Shown: positions 45,301 to 55,499 of the stretch, piece after piece
How the letters are laid out: the number at the start of each line of letters is the position of its first letter
How positions within the stretch are numbered: the first letter of the stretch is position 1
Source: Mesostigma viride
Taxonomy: Eukaryota; Streptophyta; Mesostigmatophyceae; Mesostigmatales; Mesostigmataceae
DNA length: 64,000 nucleotides
Assembly: GCA_009746045.1 (NCBI GenBank)
Contig: RPFO01000132.1
Coordinates: forward strand, 685,590-749,589
Direction of reading: 5' to 3'
The notes under the pieces: generated by a model
Databases searched by the model: none
What the model saw: only the letters and a program-made list of their open reading frames with translations
What the model was told of the DNA's origin: nothing
Position numbers and translations under genes: made by a program

Positions 45301-48300
45301 TCCCATGGGCATTCAGGGCCGTGCACCGGGGGGTCGTCTTCCCCACACGATGTCGCGTCCTCATCTGCTGCCGCTAGCTCCGATCGAGTGACGACGTCAT
45401 CGGCGAACGCAGCGCCGGCTCACCCTCCCGCCGGCCTGGCAGACACCAGCTTGTTCCAGGTACTGGTCATCCTCTCCCGCCTGCGCCCCAGCGGGCTGTC
45501 CACCTCCGCGGCTGCCTCGGCTGGTGCCGGCGGGGATGCAGGAAATAGTTCTAGCGTGACCGACGCCAGCGGAAGTGGATCCTCCACCGCAGGTCTTCCT
45601 GACGCTAGCAACCGCGACAACGCTGGCGGAGAAGGTATTGTTGGCGGCGCCTTGAGTGCCATGGGCGATGGGGATGGCGGGGCATATAGTGACCACGGTG
45701 GCTACAGCGACCCCCTCTCCCCGGCGGCATTCATCCCCCTGGTGCAGATGTGTGCGGTGCAGCGGCCACTCGCGGTGCGGCGGCTAGCAGCACGCTCGCT
45801 GTCCCCGCTGGTGCCGGAGAGGCAGGTCGGGCCGATGATGCTGGCGTTGGCGCGGCGCCTGCCCACGTACAGCGCCACTCACCACGCCGCTTATGACACT
45901 TCTCACAACGTCAGCGCGAACCCAAGCACAAGCACGGGTTTCAGAGGTGAAACGGCTCTTCACCACGGTCACTCTACCCCGCGGCTACCCTACAATGACC
46001 TCCACGGCACGCTGCTTCAGCTGGTGTCGCTCACCCAGGGCAACGTGCGGGCCATGGCGGACGTCAGCGCGCGCACTCGTGTCATCGCGCCCCTGATGCC
46101 CATCCTCACGGCGGAGGCGGCAGGGGGCGTGGGCCAGCTGGCGCGTTGCCCTTGCCCGATGGTTGTCCGGGAGTTCCTGTTCCTGGTCGATGCGATGGCA
46201 GAAGCCGTGACCCCACCCGGTGCCGATATCGGGAAACTCGACGTCGATCCCCACGTCGAGGACTCTCTCTTGTTGGGGACGCAGCTGTGGCAGCTGGCAG
46301 AGGCCACCGCGCGATCGGCCCTGTTCGGCCCCCTGGGTAGCGTGGCCCCCGCGGATGGTTCACTCGCGTTGCTGCGACGCGCGGCTGCGGTGGTGCTGGT
46401 CGCCGGGTGGGTGCGCCGGGGGCAGGCGCTGGCAGGGATGGGTGGGACAGCTGGGGTGGATGCGCGTGCCCAAGCCAAATGTGCCAAAGGGACGGATGCA
46501 AGCGTGGCGGGTGCCGAAAGGGAAGGTGCCCAGGTGGTGGATGCCCACACGATGGCTGCCCAGGGTATGGCAGCTGTCCCGGAGGGAGCTGGGGAATTGG
46601 GTCCCCAACAACCGATCTCACCCGGAGAGGAGGGTGGCTCGCAGGGCGTGCGGCATGGTGCAGCCGCGGAGGAGGGATCACAGCCCTACCCATTCGCCCC
46701 GGAGGACAGTGACACGCCACAAGCGCAGCTGGGTCAGCTGCTGTGCCATCCGATGTACGACGTGCGTGCTGCCTCGCTGAAAGCACTGGCGTCTGCCCCC
46801 TTGGCCCCGCTCGCCCGTGTGCTGGACGTGAGGGCAGCGATGGACGCTGTGCTTGACACGCTGGGGGGGGAGGCAGCGGTGGTGGCGGCAGAGTCAGCCT
46901 CGGTGACATCTGCTGGAGTCTCCAACAGCCCTCTTCTCCATGGTTGGGGCAGCGGTGACGGCGAACGGCATCACAAGTGCCAACGGCGTGCGCTCCAGCT
47001 ACTCTTCCGGTGGGGGCAGCGGCTGGCGGAGCAAGGATGGGAGGGATGGCAGCGCAAGGAGGCAGTGGCGGGGGGAAGAGGGGTCACCACGGGGGGGGCG
47101 CCGTGGGAAGACCTCTCTCCTCAGGGGATGGTCATGATGGATGCATCCGGTTGGGAGGGGGGTGGCGCCGGTTCCCCGTGCGTTGAACCAAGTCCAAATG
47201 GGGCCAAGGGGGGTTCAACCACGGGAGGATCCAGCGCGAGTGATGCCGGTCGGGTGACGTCACCATCCCCTGCAGCAGAGCGTGTGCATGCGCCAGCGCT
47301 GGGGAATCCCACCCCCTCGCATGTGCGGGGGCCAGGGAATGCCATCGTTCCCACACCCGCGCGCGCGCGGGTGATGCTGGCATCTGTGGAGGCTCTCCTG
47401 CGGGCCGCCCCCGCCGTGCAGGTGCGCGCAGAGGCTGTACGGTGCCTGGGACCCTGTGCGCTGCTGCTGTTGCGGTCGTGGGCGCTGCTGGCAGACGCTG
47501 GGGCGTCGCCCTCGTGTGCGGCGCCTGATGGTATTGATGATGGTAATGTCCCCAGGGGTCGTCACGATGAGGTCAGCAGTGCGCTGGCCCGCATCCTTTG
47601 TGTGGTGGAGGAGTCTTGCGACGCGGGCGAGCAGGAGCCGGTGCGGATGGCGGCAGCCGACGCGCTGGTGGCCAGCCGGTAGGTGGCGGCATAAAATAGC
47701 ACCGTAGGAATATGTCAAGAATGGCCCGATATATCACCAGTATAGGGCTGTAGACAAACAGTAGGTCCCAGCTTCTTGTGTCTTTTGTCTCCTGACCTAC
47801 TGGTGGCCAGCAGGAACGTGGGAGTGTTATTACTAGTACCATGGTACACCGCCAGCTTGAGGTTGAAAATCTTGAGACCCTTGATTTTGGAATTTCTGGT
47901 TTAAGATCGCAGGGCTGGTTTGAGGAAAAAAGATCTTAAAGTAGGCACCACTAGTAGGCACAGGCTGCTCAGTAGCGGTCAGTGGTACGGGAGGGGGAGT
48001 ACGTGCGCGTACAGCTGGTGATTAAGATTGTCAGCCCTGGATTCGATTTCAGGTTTAAGATCGCAGCCCCGGATCGGCCGGGCCCTTCTTAAACCTCAAG
48101 CTGGCGGTGTAGTCTACATGACAGCGTGACCGGGGCTTGGGGGGGGGCACACCCCTCTAGCACCATGGCCGTCTACTTGATCGTAAGATAGTAGGGTAAT
48201 AGGGTAATAGGGTAATAGGGTAATAGGGTAATAGGGTAATAGGGTAGTAGGGTAATAGGGTAGTATACATGTACCAAGCAACTGCCAAACCGGTTCAGCG

Positions 48301-51300
48301 CGGGTGGCCCAGCCGGTACGTGGGTAGCCCAGGCATGTTGGCTGGCCACTCACCACTGGCCAGCCCGTGTGTTGCACCAGCGCTTCGCAAGGCAGCCCCT
48401 TAGGTAGCGGCGGTGGCTGGCAGGTGTGAGGAGATGCCTTGAGCTCTGGTGTTCTCCCATCGACGCGTGTGCGACAAGCAGAGCCTGAACACGGGTGCTC
48501 TCTCATAGTCCTCATAAACCCTAAACTGTTTCACTACAAGCAGAGCTTCACAGTGGTACCATGCTGTCATGCTGGCCTGCTGCCCAACTAATGCGTGATG
48601 GCATTTCTCGCCAGCCAGCATGGCACAGCATAATTGGCCAGCCCGTGATAGCCTCGAGTCTTTCCCCCTGCCCTCTCCCTCTCCCTCACTCACTCACTCA
48701 CTCACTCACTCACTCACTCACTCACTCACTCACTCACTCACTCACTCACTCACTCACTCACTCACTCACTCACTCACTCACTCACTCACTCACTCACTCA
48801 CTCACTCACTCACTCACTCACTCACTCACTCACTCACTCACTCACTCACTCACTCACTCACTCACTCACTCACTCACTCTCTCTCACACACGCACACTCA
48901 CACGTGCATGCATGGCCAAACACATGTGCTGTGGCGGCCCACACATGAGCCCTGAGGAACCCGCGAGGGCCAGCGTGCACGTGTAAACCCCATTGAATGC
49001 CGTGCAGCTATCTCTTGATCTACTTTTACCGCAACTGCACCGCCCCATACGTCAATTGGTACATAGGTTGGTACATCGACTGGTGCACTGATTGGTAGAT
49101 TGATTGGCACATCGATTGGTATTTTGATGGATCCTAGTTTACAGGTAATGCATGACGATATTTCATGGTAACCATAGTAGTCCAGGGGGTTGTGGGGTAA
49201 CCCTGGGAATGCCCCTAAAACCCCTCAGGCTCCGGGAGAGGCCTTTATATTCTCCCAAACCGGCGCCTCTAAATGTGTGTGTTCCAAGCCTATCTGTGGG
49301 CTCTGGACCATGGGGCAGCCTTACTGCATCCGCTATGAGTCAGCCATGCTTTGCCCATGCAGAGAGCCACTCTCTGCTGAGACGCCATCATGCCCAAGCC
49401 ATTGCCTAGCCATGATCATCTTCCACCCCATGTCCGCAATATGCACAGCTGCTGGAATACATGGTGGTGCAGGTGCACCTCAATTGTGCACCCCGAGTAG
49501 GTGGCAGTTTACACCAACCACCTGCAGGTTGTCGCCCAGAATGTATTGAAAACCATATGCCCCTTCTCAGGGATGTGTGTTACATATCCTCCCCATGGAG
49601 GTATGTTCTTCATTAATTAATTAATAGTAGTCCAAATAAAAAATCCAGTAACAAGTCAACGAACAAGTTCACAACACTTTCGCTAACAAGGACAATTTAT
49701 TTCCCAATGACCGCACCCCGCCAATCGTATCTGTTTCGGTGACAGGCTGCTCTTCCTGGTGAACCTGGCTGCCAGCCCGCCCACCCCACATCCTGCCCGG
49801 GACCCATCCCAACGCACCCCTGCCAGCAACGCCAGCAAGGCCCCAATCGGGCCCTACACCAGCATCAGTGCAGCACCCTCCTCCCACCTCCGCTCGGCTG
49901 TCCTGCGTGCGTGGGCGGCGGCGCTTCGTCTGCTCGAGGACGAGTCGAACGTCATACGTGAGCGCATGGCCGCCGCAATGGATGCCGCCATGGCGCAGGC
50001 CGACGCGGATGCAAGAAGCAACGAGGCGGACGCAAGTACGGCACCATCATCATCGTGGCGGTCCTTCACGATGCCCGGCTGCCAGCAGAAAGGTCACTCG
50101 CATGAGGAGGCAACAGCGATGGAGGCAAATGAACCGCCGCCGTGCGTGGTCGTGCTGACTCAGCCCGACAAGACGCTCGCATCCGCGCTCACGTTCCTGA
50201 GCCGGCGGTTCGCGGGCGACGCGACCTTCCTGCGCATGCTGTGGGGGTGGGTCCGGTGGACGGTGGACAGCGATGATGAGGATGACAGCGATGAGGACAG
50301 CGGGGATCGTGGCGGGGATGGTGGCGGGAATGGTGGCGGTGAGGCCACAAGGCGAGGTGGCCTTGATGTCAATGAAGACAGCGGCAGGGGCGCGAAGGGA
50401 CAGGGAGCGGCCAGGCTTGCAGGAGCAGCCACCGGCACCGCAGCTGATGGCGATGGTGTTGCCGATCAGCAGCAGCAGCAACAGCAACAAGAGAAGGTGT
50501 TGTCCCCTGCGCCCCCAGCCCCCCATGCGCCCGCGTCGGCCGCGTCGTCATCCCTGGGCCACACCCTGGCGCCCCCCTTGGCGGCGTCGGGCAGCGCGCT
50601 TGCGAACCAGCTGTTTGACACGGAGCGTGACAACATGCATGAGGAGGCGCTGGTCACTGCGCAGGTGGCGTCTCGGGAGCTGCGGTCGCTCCTGGCATGC
50701 GTCACATGCATTCGCCAGGGCATGTCCATGGCCCATGACACGTTGGTGGTCCAAGACATGTCGCCAGCAGCGGTACCCCCTAGGCAGACGATCGGTCAGG
50801 GTAGGAGAACATCACAAGAATCGGAATTACATACAGTGGCCGCATGTTGGGAAGGTGTTGCAGTGTCCGATGCTTGCGCACCGCGCCACCCGGCACCGGA
50901 AGCACTCCGAGCGCTCATAGCGGGCTGGCGGTCGCGGCTGCTGCAGGAGGGCGGGAGCCTGCTGCGGTCGCTGCAGCGGCTGAGTTATGCCCCAGAGTGG
51001 GACGGCCAGGTGATGACGAACCACGATGTGGTGTGGGGGCAGCTGTACTCGCTCCTGTTGGGCGCGTACACGCTCACTGGGGACCCCGCGTTCTGGGGCA
51101 AGGGTCCAGGTCATGGTGGTGGTTTGGGTTATGGTGGTTTTGGTTGTGGGGGTTCCGGTTCTGCTGATACCAGGACCAGAGAAGAAAAGAGGAGCGATCT
51201 CGCTGGTTCAATTGGTGGGGCTCACCCATCCGTGGGTGAGGCGAAGGGAGATGGCCAACAGGCGGCTCTCAAAGACAGCCTGGAGTTGTGTCGGCTGTTA

Positions 51301-51507
51301 GGAGAGATTGGGGAGTTTGATATGAACCCGATTCTGGCGAACATGCTTATCCGTGTCTGCATGGAATTCACGGCGATGGCCCCCGGTGCCGAGCAGGATG
51401 CCTGGGTGTGCTGGCGGGAGCTGGAGCGTGACCTTCGCGCCCGCTACGGGGCATCTGTGGACGAGAATTTCTCGGTTTATTTCTTGCTTGGGGGGCTCAA
51501 GTCCTGA
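37339..51507 (+). CDS. THADA: Giant THADA/Trm732-like tRNA-methylation scaffold, 4033 aa, two exons
   Basis: In yeast, Trm732 partners the methyltransferase Trm7 for 2'-O-methylation of tRNA position 32; THADA is the animal and plant relative. Exon 1 is 37339-47678 and exon 2 is 49746-51504 plus stop. The donor CCG|GTAGGT and acceptor GACAG|G join in phase 2 to read ALVASRLLFLVNLAA. A TGA lies four codons upstream of the ATG. DUF2428 signatures: VASWMCIKEVSLLMGTLA (residue about 2157), RRSAGVPYAFLALFLAEP (about 2336), VHAFNVLKMTFADTML (about 2468) and SSPSWAVRNAASQLFTVLVT (about 2504). HEAT-like helices run throughout, for example CHPMYDVRAASLKAL and FLSRRFAGDATFLRMLWGWV. The length is about twice that of animal THADA because of Ser/Gly/Pro/Ala-rich insertions, including poly-Ala from CAG/ACA repeats at 42180-42350. 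It likely acts in cytosol or nucleus. Confidence 0.93.
42170..42350 (+). repeat. Coding (CAG/CAACAG)n tract, poly-Ala/Thr in the THADA-like protein
   Basis: Read in the gene's frame the tract gives Ala runs and an alternating Ala-Thr stretch (residues about 1615-1670). A second coding repeat, (AGCACC)n, is at 43140-43205. Both keep the reading frame, as expected of tolerated linker insertions. Confidence 0.9.
48191..48264. repeat. (TAGGGTAA)n octamer array
   Basis: About nine units with TAGTAGGG variants, in the THADA intron. It resembles telomeric TTTAGGG-type repeats but has a different period, so it is not called telomeric. Confidence 0.9.
48686..48877. repeat. (CTCA)n microsatellite, about 48 units
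   Basis: A near-perfect tetranucleotide tract in the THADA intron. Ser-Leu-Thr-His frames across it are artefacts. Confidence 0.97.
49440..49624 (+). mobile_element. LINE 3' tail, family C
   Basis: The tail shows ATATGCCCCTTCTCAGGGAT, TTACATATCCTCCCCATGGA, GGTATGTTC and then ATTAATTAATTAAT. The stem CCTCC/GGAGG encloses the loop CCAT. The opposite-strand partner is at 52733-52860. It is inside the THADA intron. Confidence 0.65.
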
Positions 51508-51533
51508 ATGGAGAGGACTTGCTAGGTATTGTT

Positions 51534-51565
51534 ATTATTACGGTCTCCTAGGAGACCGTAATAAT
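51534..51565. promoter_or_regulatory. Perfect 32-bp palindrome in the THADA 3' UTR
   Basis: Two exact 16-bp arms (ATTATTACGGTCTCCT and its complement) with no spacer begin 26 nt after the stop codon. As RNA this would form a long hairpin with almost no loop. It could mark mRNA end formation or stability, or be a fold-back insertion. Confidence 0.75.
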
Positions 51566-51746
51566 CATGTCTTGCGGACAGGCTTGCGGCTGCCATTTCG
51601 CCTCGTGCAGTGTTCCGCAGCTTCCGTGAGACCATGATCGATTATTACCATGGCTTAGGTGGTCCGACCTGTCTAGTCCAGCCAGGGTCGTTGCCTGTTA
51701 TGTGAGGCCCACCCACAAATTTTTATTTCTATTGTGTGGTGGCGAT

Positions 51747-51875
51747 TTCAAGGAGACAACCAGCGCAGGCCAGAAATCGGGAGGATCCGGACCGTGGTAG
51801 CTCGAGCCTGCCGATATCTTTTCGGCGTTTTCGAGCATTCAGGATGATGAATATGAATGGAGATGGAAATGTGTA
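51747..51875 (+). repeat. Dispersed fold-back repeat, single-arm copy
   Basis: Begins CAAGGAGACAACCAGCGCAG and continues TAGCTCGAGCCTGCC and TTCAGGATGATGAATATGAA, about 90% like the 24048 copy by eye. The second inverted end is absent. Confidence 0.8.
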
Positions 51876-51879
51876 GCCT

Positions 51880-52226
51880 TGTTCATGGGAATTACGGCTG
51901 ACTAGGTGACCTAGACGGTGGGGCTGGGAACAGCTCGCTTGATCAGGGCGTGTGTTTCGAGGCTAACTGCCCGGGAGTGTGGTGGCAATTTGCTTGGTTT
52001 GTTTTACGATTTGTCAACAGAGGTTCCAGATGTGCCGCATGTCGTTCGCAGCGGCATGAACTGTTAGAGATCTGAGAGAGTACAATTACGGTTACCATTC
52101 CATGCATTGAAATGCCTATATTTATTTTTGTTATTTATTGCAATCAATTACTGGTGTGACCTAGATACTATATTGATTAACTAATGCAAATTGGTTGATT
52201 AATTAACTAATGCGGGTAGAAGTCCG
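51880..52226. other. Intergenic, nothing recognised
   Basis: AT-rich sequence with ATTAACTAATGC repeats near 52170-52210. No gene or RNA is seen. Confidence 0.45.
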
Positions 52227-52325
52227 CAGGTGGAGGTTATTGGTCCTGAGGATAGCCGCTACACTACCGCCTCGTCTGCCATTACAGTAGAGGACAGCTC
52301 GGATGAGGATTACATCCCCATCTAG
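52227..52325 (+). other. Orphan exon-like end with an acidic C-terminus
   Basis: After an acceptor-like TCCGCAG, the frame reads VEVIGPEDSRYTTASSAI, TVEDSSDEDYIPI and stop. Composition is protein-like and the tail is acidic. No upstream exon or family was found, so it may be a remnant of an element or gene. Confidence 0.3.
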
Positions 52326-52665
52326 TGCTTAACGGTTGGGGGATGATGCAGACGATATTTGTTTAAACTTTTGTGTAATTATTTTTCTAATGAGATTAGC
52401 ATAGTACTCCGTGGCATGCCTTTGCGCATGACACGCAAGTACTTACTTACTTACTTAATTAATTAACTAATTAGCACGTGACTGCGTCACGTGGGTTCCA
52501 ATACAGAGTTCATTAAGGAACCTTCAACCCCTACACACAATGAGGAGGGAGGGCGCCCTAACTTCTCTCGTACTGCCACAATTAAGTGCATGGGCAGGCC
52601 ACAGAGCGCTCTCTCCACAGCAGGGTGCCGGGGCGCAGCGCACGTTGTGGGTGCAATACAACCAT

Positions 52666-52860
52666 TAATTAATTAATTAATTAATTAATTAATTAATTAA
52701 TTAATTAATTAATTAATTAATTAATTAATTAGGAACATAACTCCGTTGGGAACTTGTATGTAGCACATATCCCTGAGAAGGGGCATATGGCTTTTAATAC
52801 ATTCTGGGCTACTTCCTGCAAGGGTAGGGTGTAAACTACACAAGCTCTGGGTGCACCAGC
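52666..52860 (-). mobile_element. (TTAA)n array joined to a family C LINE tail
   Basis: About 17 TTAA units (52666-52732) are the tail of a minus-strand copy: GGAACATAACTCCGTTGGGA, TGTAGCACATATCCCTGAGA and GGGGCATATGGCTTTTAATA. It ends where the plus-strand family A copy begins. Confidence 0.7.
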
Positions 52861-53245
52861 ACCACCATGGCCCTAAGGGCATCCCCATAAGGGTAGGGAA
52901 ACATGTCACGAACTACACCAGATGTTGCTGGAGAGACCTACTGGTCCCAGCCCAGTTTGAATACCGCATCCACTCTCTCTCCCTTCTTTGGACTGCCATG
53001 CAGAACAAGACGCGGTGGCAGAAGATTGTCAAGGCTCACACGCCCGACCCTGTGGGCAAGCCACCGGCTCCCCCCAAGAGGAGGAGGCGTTTTGATGAGT
53101 AGGGTAGTTAGGATTTTTCTAGACTAGGTAGATTAGCGTTAGGTTAGTTAGATTACGCGGCTCTCTCCACTCCACCATCCATCAAGGAATATGTGCTACA
53201 TGATCTCCCAACGGAGGCATGTTATAATTTAATTTTAATTTAATG
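52851..53245 (+). pseudogene. LINE ORF2 C-terminus with family A 3' UTR and tail
   Basis: The frame reads GPKGIPIRVGKHVTNYTR, LLVPAQFEYRIHSLSLLW, NKTRWQKIVKAHTPDP and PKRRRRFDE, then stops at 53100. It is a clear sister of 23019-23333. The UTR carries CTACATGATCTCCCAACGGA and GGCATGTTATAATTTAATTT. It is 5'-truncated. Confidence 0.75.
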
Positions 53246-53256
53246 GCTCATCAGAG

Positions 53257-53402
53257 CTCAATTAATTAATTAATTAATTAATTAATTAATTAATTAATTG
53301 ATTAATTAATTAAACTCGTGCTCCCGTTGGGGAGTCACGGAGCACCGAAGTGCTTTTAATCCCTGTGTGTGCACAACAGGAGAAAGGGCAGAGACCCCCT
53401 TT
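53257..53402 (-). mobile_element. LINE 3' tail, family B, with (TTAA)n
   Basis: (TTAA)n at 53257-53312 joins CTCGTGCTCCCGTTGGGGAG, then CACCGAAGTGCTTTTAATCC and ACAACAGGAGAAAGGGCAGA. This is the same long tail as at 3548-3655. With its neighbours it forms a minus/plus/minus nest of three tails. Confidence 0.75.
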
Positions 53403-53724
53403 CTCCTTCATGCCAAAGGCATGCCACAGCTGCAATCGGACATGCTAAAGGATCCGGCAGGATCTGTGGGTGCAATTGATAAGACACATGTGAGCATGTC
53501 ATAACAAGGAGCTTGGGCAAGTAATCGGGGCATAGCCAGGACGTAGCATGGCTGTACTAGGACTAGGCTAAGGCTATGGCTGGTGGTGTACCGTGCGCTA
53601 GCGGTGCACGTGACTAGGTATGTTGGCACATGCAGCTGGGCAAACATTCTAAGCATGGCTGCCATATACGGCGGCAGTGACTACCCGTACCAATGGATAC
53701 AAGCTAGGGCTATTATGCAAGCTA

Positions 53725-55172
53725 TTCTAGCCCGCAGGGGGGGTCCACATCTTGAGGTTGATCATCAGGCCCCCGCCGGCCCTCCAGTACACCTTGGGCT
53801 TCTGGGGGTCCAGCTTGTGGCGGAGGTATTCCGGCCACAGGTCGCGTCGCTGCTGCTGCTGAGCGGGGCCTCAGGTCGTCGTCCAGCGTCCAGGTGAGGT
53901 CGTGCAACCTCTTGCGACGAGAGAGGAACCACTGCTTGTCCGGCTCACGCGAGGGGAAGGTGAGCAGGACTGGTGGGGGAGCCGCCTTGTCCCGTGACTG
54001 AGTGGGGAAGGCGGTGGCACCCACGCAGTTCTACCTCACCTACCAGGCCCACGAGGATAAGGAGCTGGTCCTTGAGCTCGTCGGCAAGGGAGGTTGACGT
54101 CTCACCTGGCTTCTGGGGGAAACGACGCAGCACCACTCCGCACTCGCGGCGAGCGCGGTCGGTGGCCTCCCGTTGGTTGGCCTGGCGGTGGTCCCGGCTC
54201 CAGCTCCTGGAGCTTCGTGGTGATGGCGTCGGTGGTTGAGGCGGTCGCTGACCGCAGCAGGTTCGCATACATAGGAGAGCGGCGGGAGGTCGCCAGCTTC
54301 CTGCCGGGGTACGGCTGGGATGCGATGGTGGCCGTCTGCTCCGCTATCTGTGGGACCTGCGTGGCCATGCAGGGCCTCGGTGTGGGCGGTGATGGCTTCA
54401 AGCTTCCGTTCATGAGCCGACGCCGCACTTTCCCTCCACCTGGTTGAGGCGGGAGAGGAGTGCAGCATGCGCCTCAGATGCCTGCGCCGTGGTCTGCAGC
54501 GCCGTGAGCTGAGGTCGGTAGCTTGTGTGCGACCTTGGTTTCCGTATTGCATGGAGACCTTTGCCTCCACCGTGTTGAGCGCTGTGGTCATCAATGTCAT
54601 CTTCTCGGCCAGCGGCCAGGGCCCGTGCTCCTCCAGCACTGTTCAGATGTCATCCTTGCAGAGGGAGGGAGCCGGTGTGGCTGCCGGCTGCCGGCAGGCC
54701 GGGCCGGTGGATTGCGGAGCCCAGCGACGAGGTCGCGTTCAGTGAGCTTGAAGAAGCTGAAGATGATGGCGAGGCGATGGTTGAATTCTGGCTGGGCGAG
54801 GAACTCCTCCACCTTGTCGGCGGGGATGGGCCCATCGGGCCCACGGAGCTTGTGTTCCAGTGTGTAGTAATGCACCGGCTATCTCGGCGCATATTCTGCG
54901 TCGGTCAGGCGCAGCAAGCCGCGGCCGGAAAGAAAAGCTTGCGTAGTCAAGGTACTGTCGCCATTTGCATGGATGTTTTGTAGCAGAATTTCTTGGGCTC
55001 TGGCGAGGCGCTTGGCGATCATTGGGTATGCTGGCGGTGGGTTTGCGGGCCCAGTCGACTGGGCAAGGACGATGGCGAGTGCCGGGGTTGGGCTGGGATC
55101 CGGCTCGAGCCGGAAAGCTCCTTTTCCAAACCCCGTTTTGCTTTTGGAGTCGTCATAGCTGCTCATTGTCAC
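53725..55172 (-). pseudogene. LINE ORF1-like protein, frameshifted copy 1
   Basis: In minus orientation: a start region MSSYDDSKSKTGFGKGAF, a middle AQPEFNHRLAIIFSFFKLTE, a GDELK-type stretch SLADELKDQLLILVGLVG, then an RRM-like VELRGCHRLPHS and SRRKRLHDLTWTLDDDL. In a third frame QQQQRRDLWPEYLRHK and KVYWRAGGLMINLKMW follow. 'HRLp/g', 'k-R-ark-l' and 'DDL-x-Q-x-r-x-lwp' are the landmarks of LINE ORF1 RNA-binding proteins. At least three frameshifts show it is dead. Confidence 0.65.
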
Positions 55173-55499
55173 GTGCGTAACTTTTTCGATACTGCGTTTC
55201 AGCCGTGACCGATTATACTGGCCGGCGAGTGCGTCTTAAACAGAGCTCAATTAAGGCGCCCTGGCATGAAGTGGAAGATCAGCATGGCTAAACAATGGCT
55301 AGGGCATGGCTTCTCAGCAGAGTCAGTACAATAGCTCTCTGCATGGGCACATCATAACTAAATAAAGCTAGGCATCATCTGGTGTGGGGCACATCATAGG
55401 GGCACACATGTGCATGGCTAATTAATGCTAAGGCAACAGCTGGTATGGGGCCCGTAATAGGCGTAGTAACATGTACAAGGCCACGGTGGCTAGGCCTTA

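Larger units (their letters stand above)
47679..49745 (+). other. 2.07-kb intron of the THADA-like gene
   Basis: The intron contains two diverged copies of its own exon edge (47801 and 48303), TTTAAGATCGCAG repeats near 47900 and 48050, a TAGGGTAA array, a CTCA array and a family C LINE tail. No other gene is evident. Confidence 0.8.

Noticed and set aside
37494-47842. Many 60-370 codon frames on both strands across the THADA-like exon
   Set aside because: Shadows of a GC-rich coding exon; the 3447-codon frame carries the DUF2428 and HEAT signatures.
48191-48264. Chromosome end or interstitial telomere
   Set aside because: The period is eight bases and the array sits in the middle of a gene; it is too unlike known telomere repeats to claim.
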